Shown here in pieces: positions 63,698-64,000 of a stretch of DNA of 64,000 nt. The translations under genes were made by a program, and so were the position numbers. The notes below the pieces were generated by a model. The model was not told where the DNA came from, ran no database searches, and saw only the letters and a program-made list of their open reading frames with translations. The stretch covers positions 1 to 64,000 of the forward strand of contig NZ_JAHLOQ010000018.1 in NCBI RefSeq assembly GCF_018917435.1. Direction: 5' to 3'. The stretch is from Intestinibacter bartlettii. GTDB taxonomy: Bacteria > Bacillota > Clostridia > Peptostreptococcales > Peptostreptococcaceae. How positions within the stretch are numbered: the first letter of the stretch is position 1; every line of letters starts with the position of its first letter.

Positions 63698-64000
63698 TTA
63701 CAATTTCCAGATGTCATTATTATAATCATTTATTGTTCTATCTGAAGAAAAATATCCTGCCTTACTTATATTTATAAGCATCTTTTTAGCCCAATTTTCT
63801 CTGTCTTCATACTCTTTAAAGGCAAGTTCTTTTGTTTTTATATAATCTTCAAGATCAAGTAATGCCATAAACCAATCCTTTTTAACTATTTCTTTAAAAA
63901 GTCTTATTAAGCTTTCAGCATTTCCTATACTCATTAATTCTTTTCCAATTATAAAATCTACAACATCTTTTATTTTAGGATTTCTTGCATATATATCAAT
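63698..64000 (-). CDS. Alpha-glucan (maltodextrin/glycogen) phosphorylase, C-terminal part, cut by window edge
   Basis: The frame runs open to the window's right edge, so 101 C-terminal residues are seen; an internal ATG at 63934 is not the start. It ends with WAKKMLINISKAGYFSSDRT and INDYNNDIWKL, the well-known end of glycogen/starch phosphorylases (SSDRTI-x-EY-x-EIW). The enzyme releases glucose 1-phosphate from alpha-1,4-glucans and would process chains made by MalQ. It lies directly upstream of the malE operon on the same strand. Confidence 0.9.
   Translation of the reverse strand: MDIYARNPKIKDVVDFIIGKELMSIGNAESLIRLFKEIVKKDWFMALLDLEDYIKTKELAFKEYEDRENWAKKMLINISKAGYFSSDRTINDYNNDIWKL

Overview
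The window is about 64 kb of very AT-rich DNA from an anaerobic, endospore-forming Gram-positive bacterium of the class Clostridia. Evidence for sporulation is direct: spoVT, spoVB, spoVG, spmA/spmB, yabP/yabQ and ricT are all present. The gene order matches the origin-proximal block of Bacillus (yaaO-tmk-holB-yaaT-yabB-rsmI-metG-tatD-rnmV-ksgA-purR-spoVG-glmU-prs-pth-mfd-spoVT-yabM-yabN-yabO-yabP-yabQ-divIC). A pilT/pilD pair between prs and pth recalls the type IV pilus locus of Clostridioides difficile, so a Peptostreptococcaceae-like organism is likely, but this is inference.

Layout, left to right. 1-79 is the 3' end of a probable DDE transposase. 305-17.5 kb is the conserved housekeeping/sporulation block on the minus strand: cell division and cortex genes, HU, YabN/MazG, SpoVB flippase, SpoVT, PrsA foldase, Mfd, peptidyl-tRNA hydrolase, PilD, PilT, PRPP synthetase, GlmU, SpoVG and PurR. 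murC is divergent on the plus strand (17.76-19.1 kb). Then come an unknown membrane-anchored protein, a CDF metal exporter with a Cys-rich tail, an unusual Glu/Tyr-rich protein, rsmA (ksgA) and rnmV.

24.45-42.13 kb is an accessory cell-surface island sitting exactly between rnmV and tatD, which are close neighbours in the ancestral order. It holds, on the plus strand, a class B sortase and a 992-residue leucine-rich-repeat/Big_2 protein that lacks a signal peptide. Convergent to these, on the minus strand, are an ECF sigma factor, a DUF4179-type anti-sigma-like membrane protein and a giant 3796-residue adhesin. The adhesin has a signal peptide, DUF11-like repeats, fifteen SpaA/CnaB-type domains (most in a tandem array with an exact 795-bp DNA period), a Pro/Glu/Asp stalk of 45-bp repeats, and a C-terminal VQTG sorting signal. 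A roughly 113-bp long inverted repeat lies between the two convergent halves. I regard this island as the most interesting part of the window.

42.3-55.6 kb returns to the conserved block: tatD, metG behind a methionine-type T-box leader, spmA/spmB, pncB plus an Lrp-type regulator, an HD-domain protein, rsmI, a TrmN6-like methyltransferase, ricT, holB, tmk and an Orn/Lys/Arg decarboxylase-family enzyme. 55.8-64 kb is a maltodextrin utilisation locus (YesL-like protein, MsmX/MalK ATPase, LacI-type regulator, malQ, malG, malF, malE and the 3' end of an alpha-glucan phosphorylase). Three LacI-type operator palindromes lie just downstream of the malE promoter.

No rRNA, tRNA, CRISPR array or complete insertion sequence was found. 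Many starts were moved from the longest open frame to an internal ATG with a well-placed Shine-Dalgarno sequence; the reasons are given per gene.
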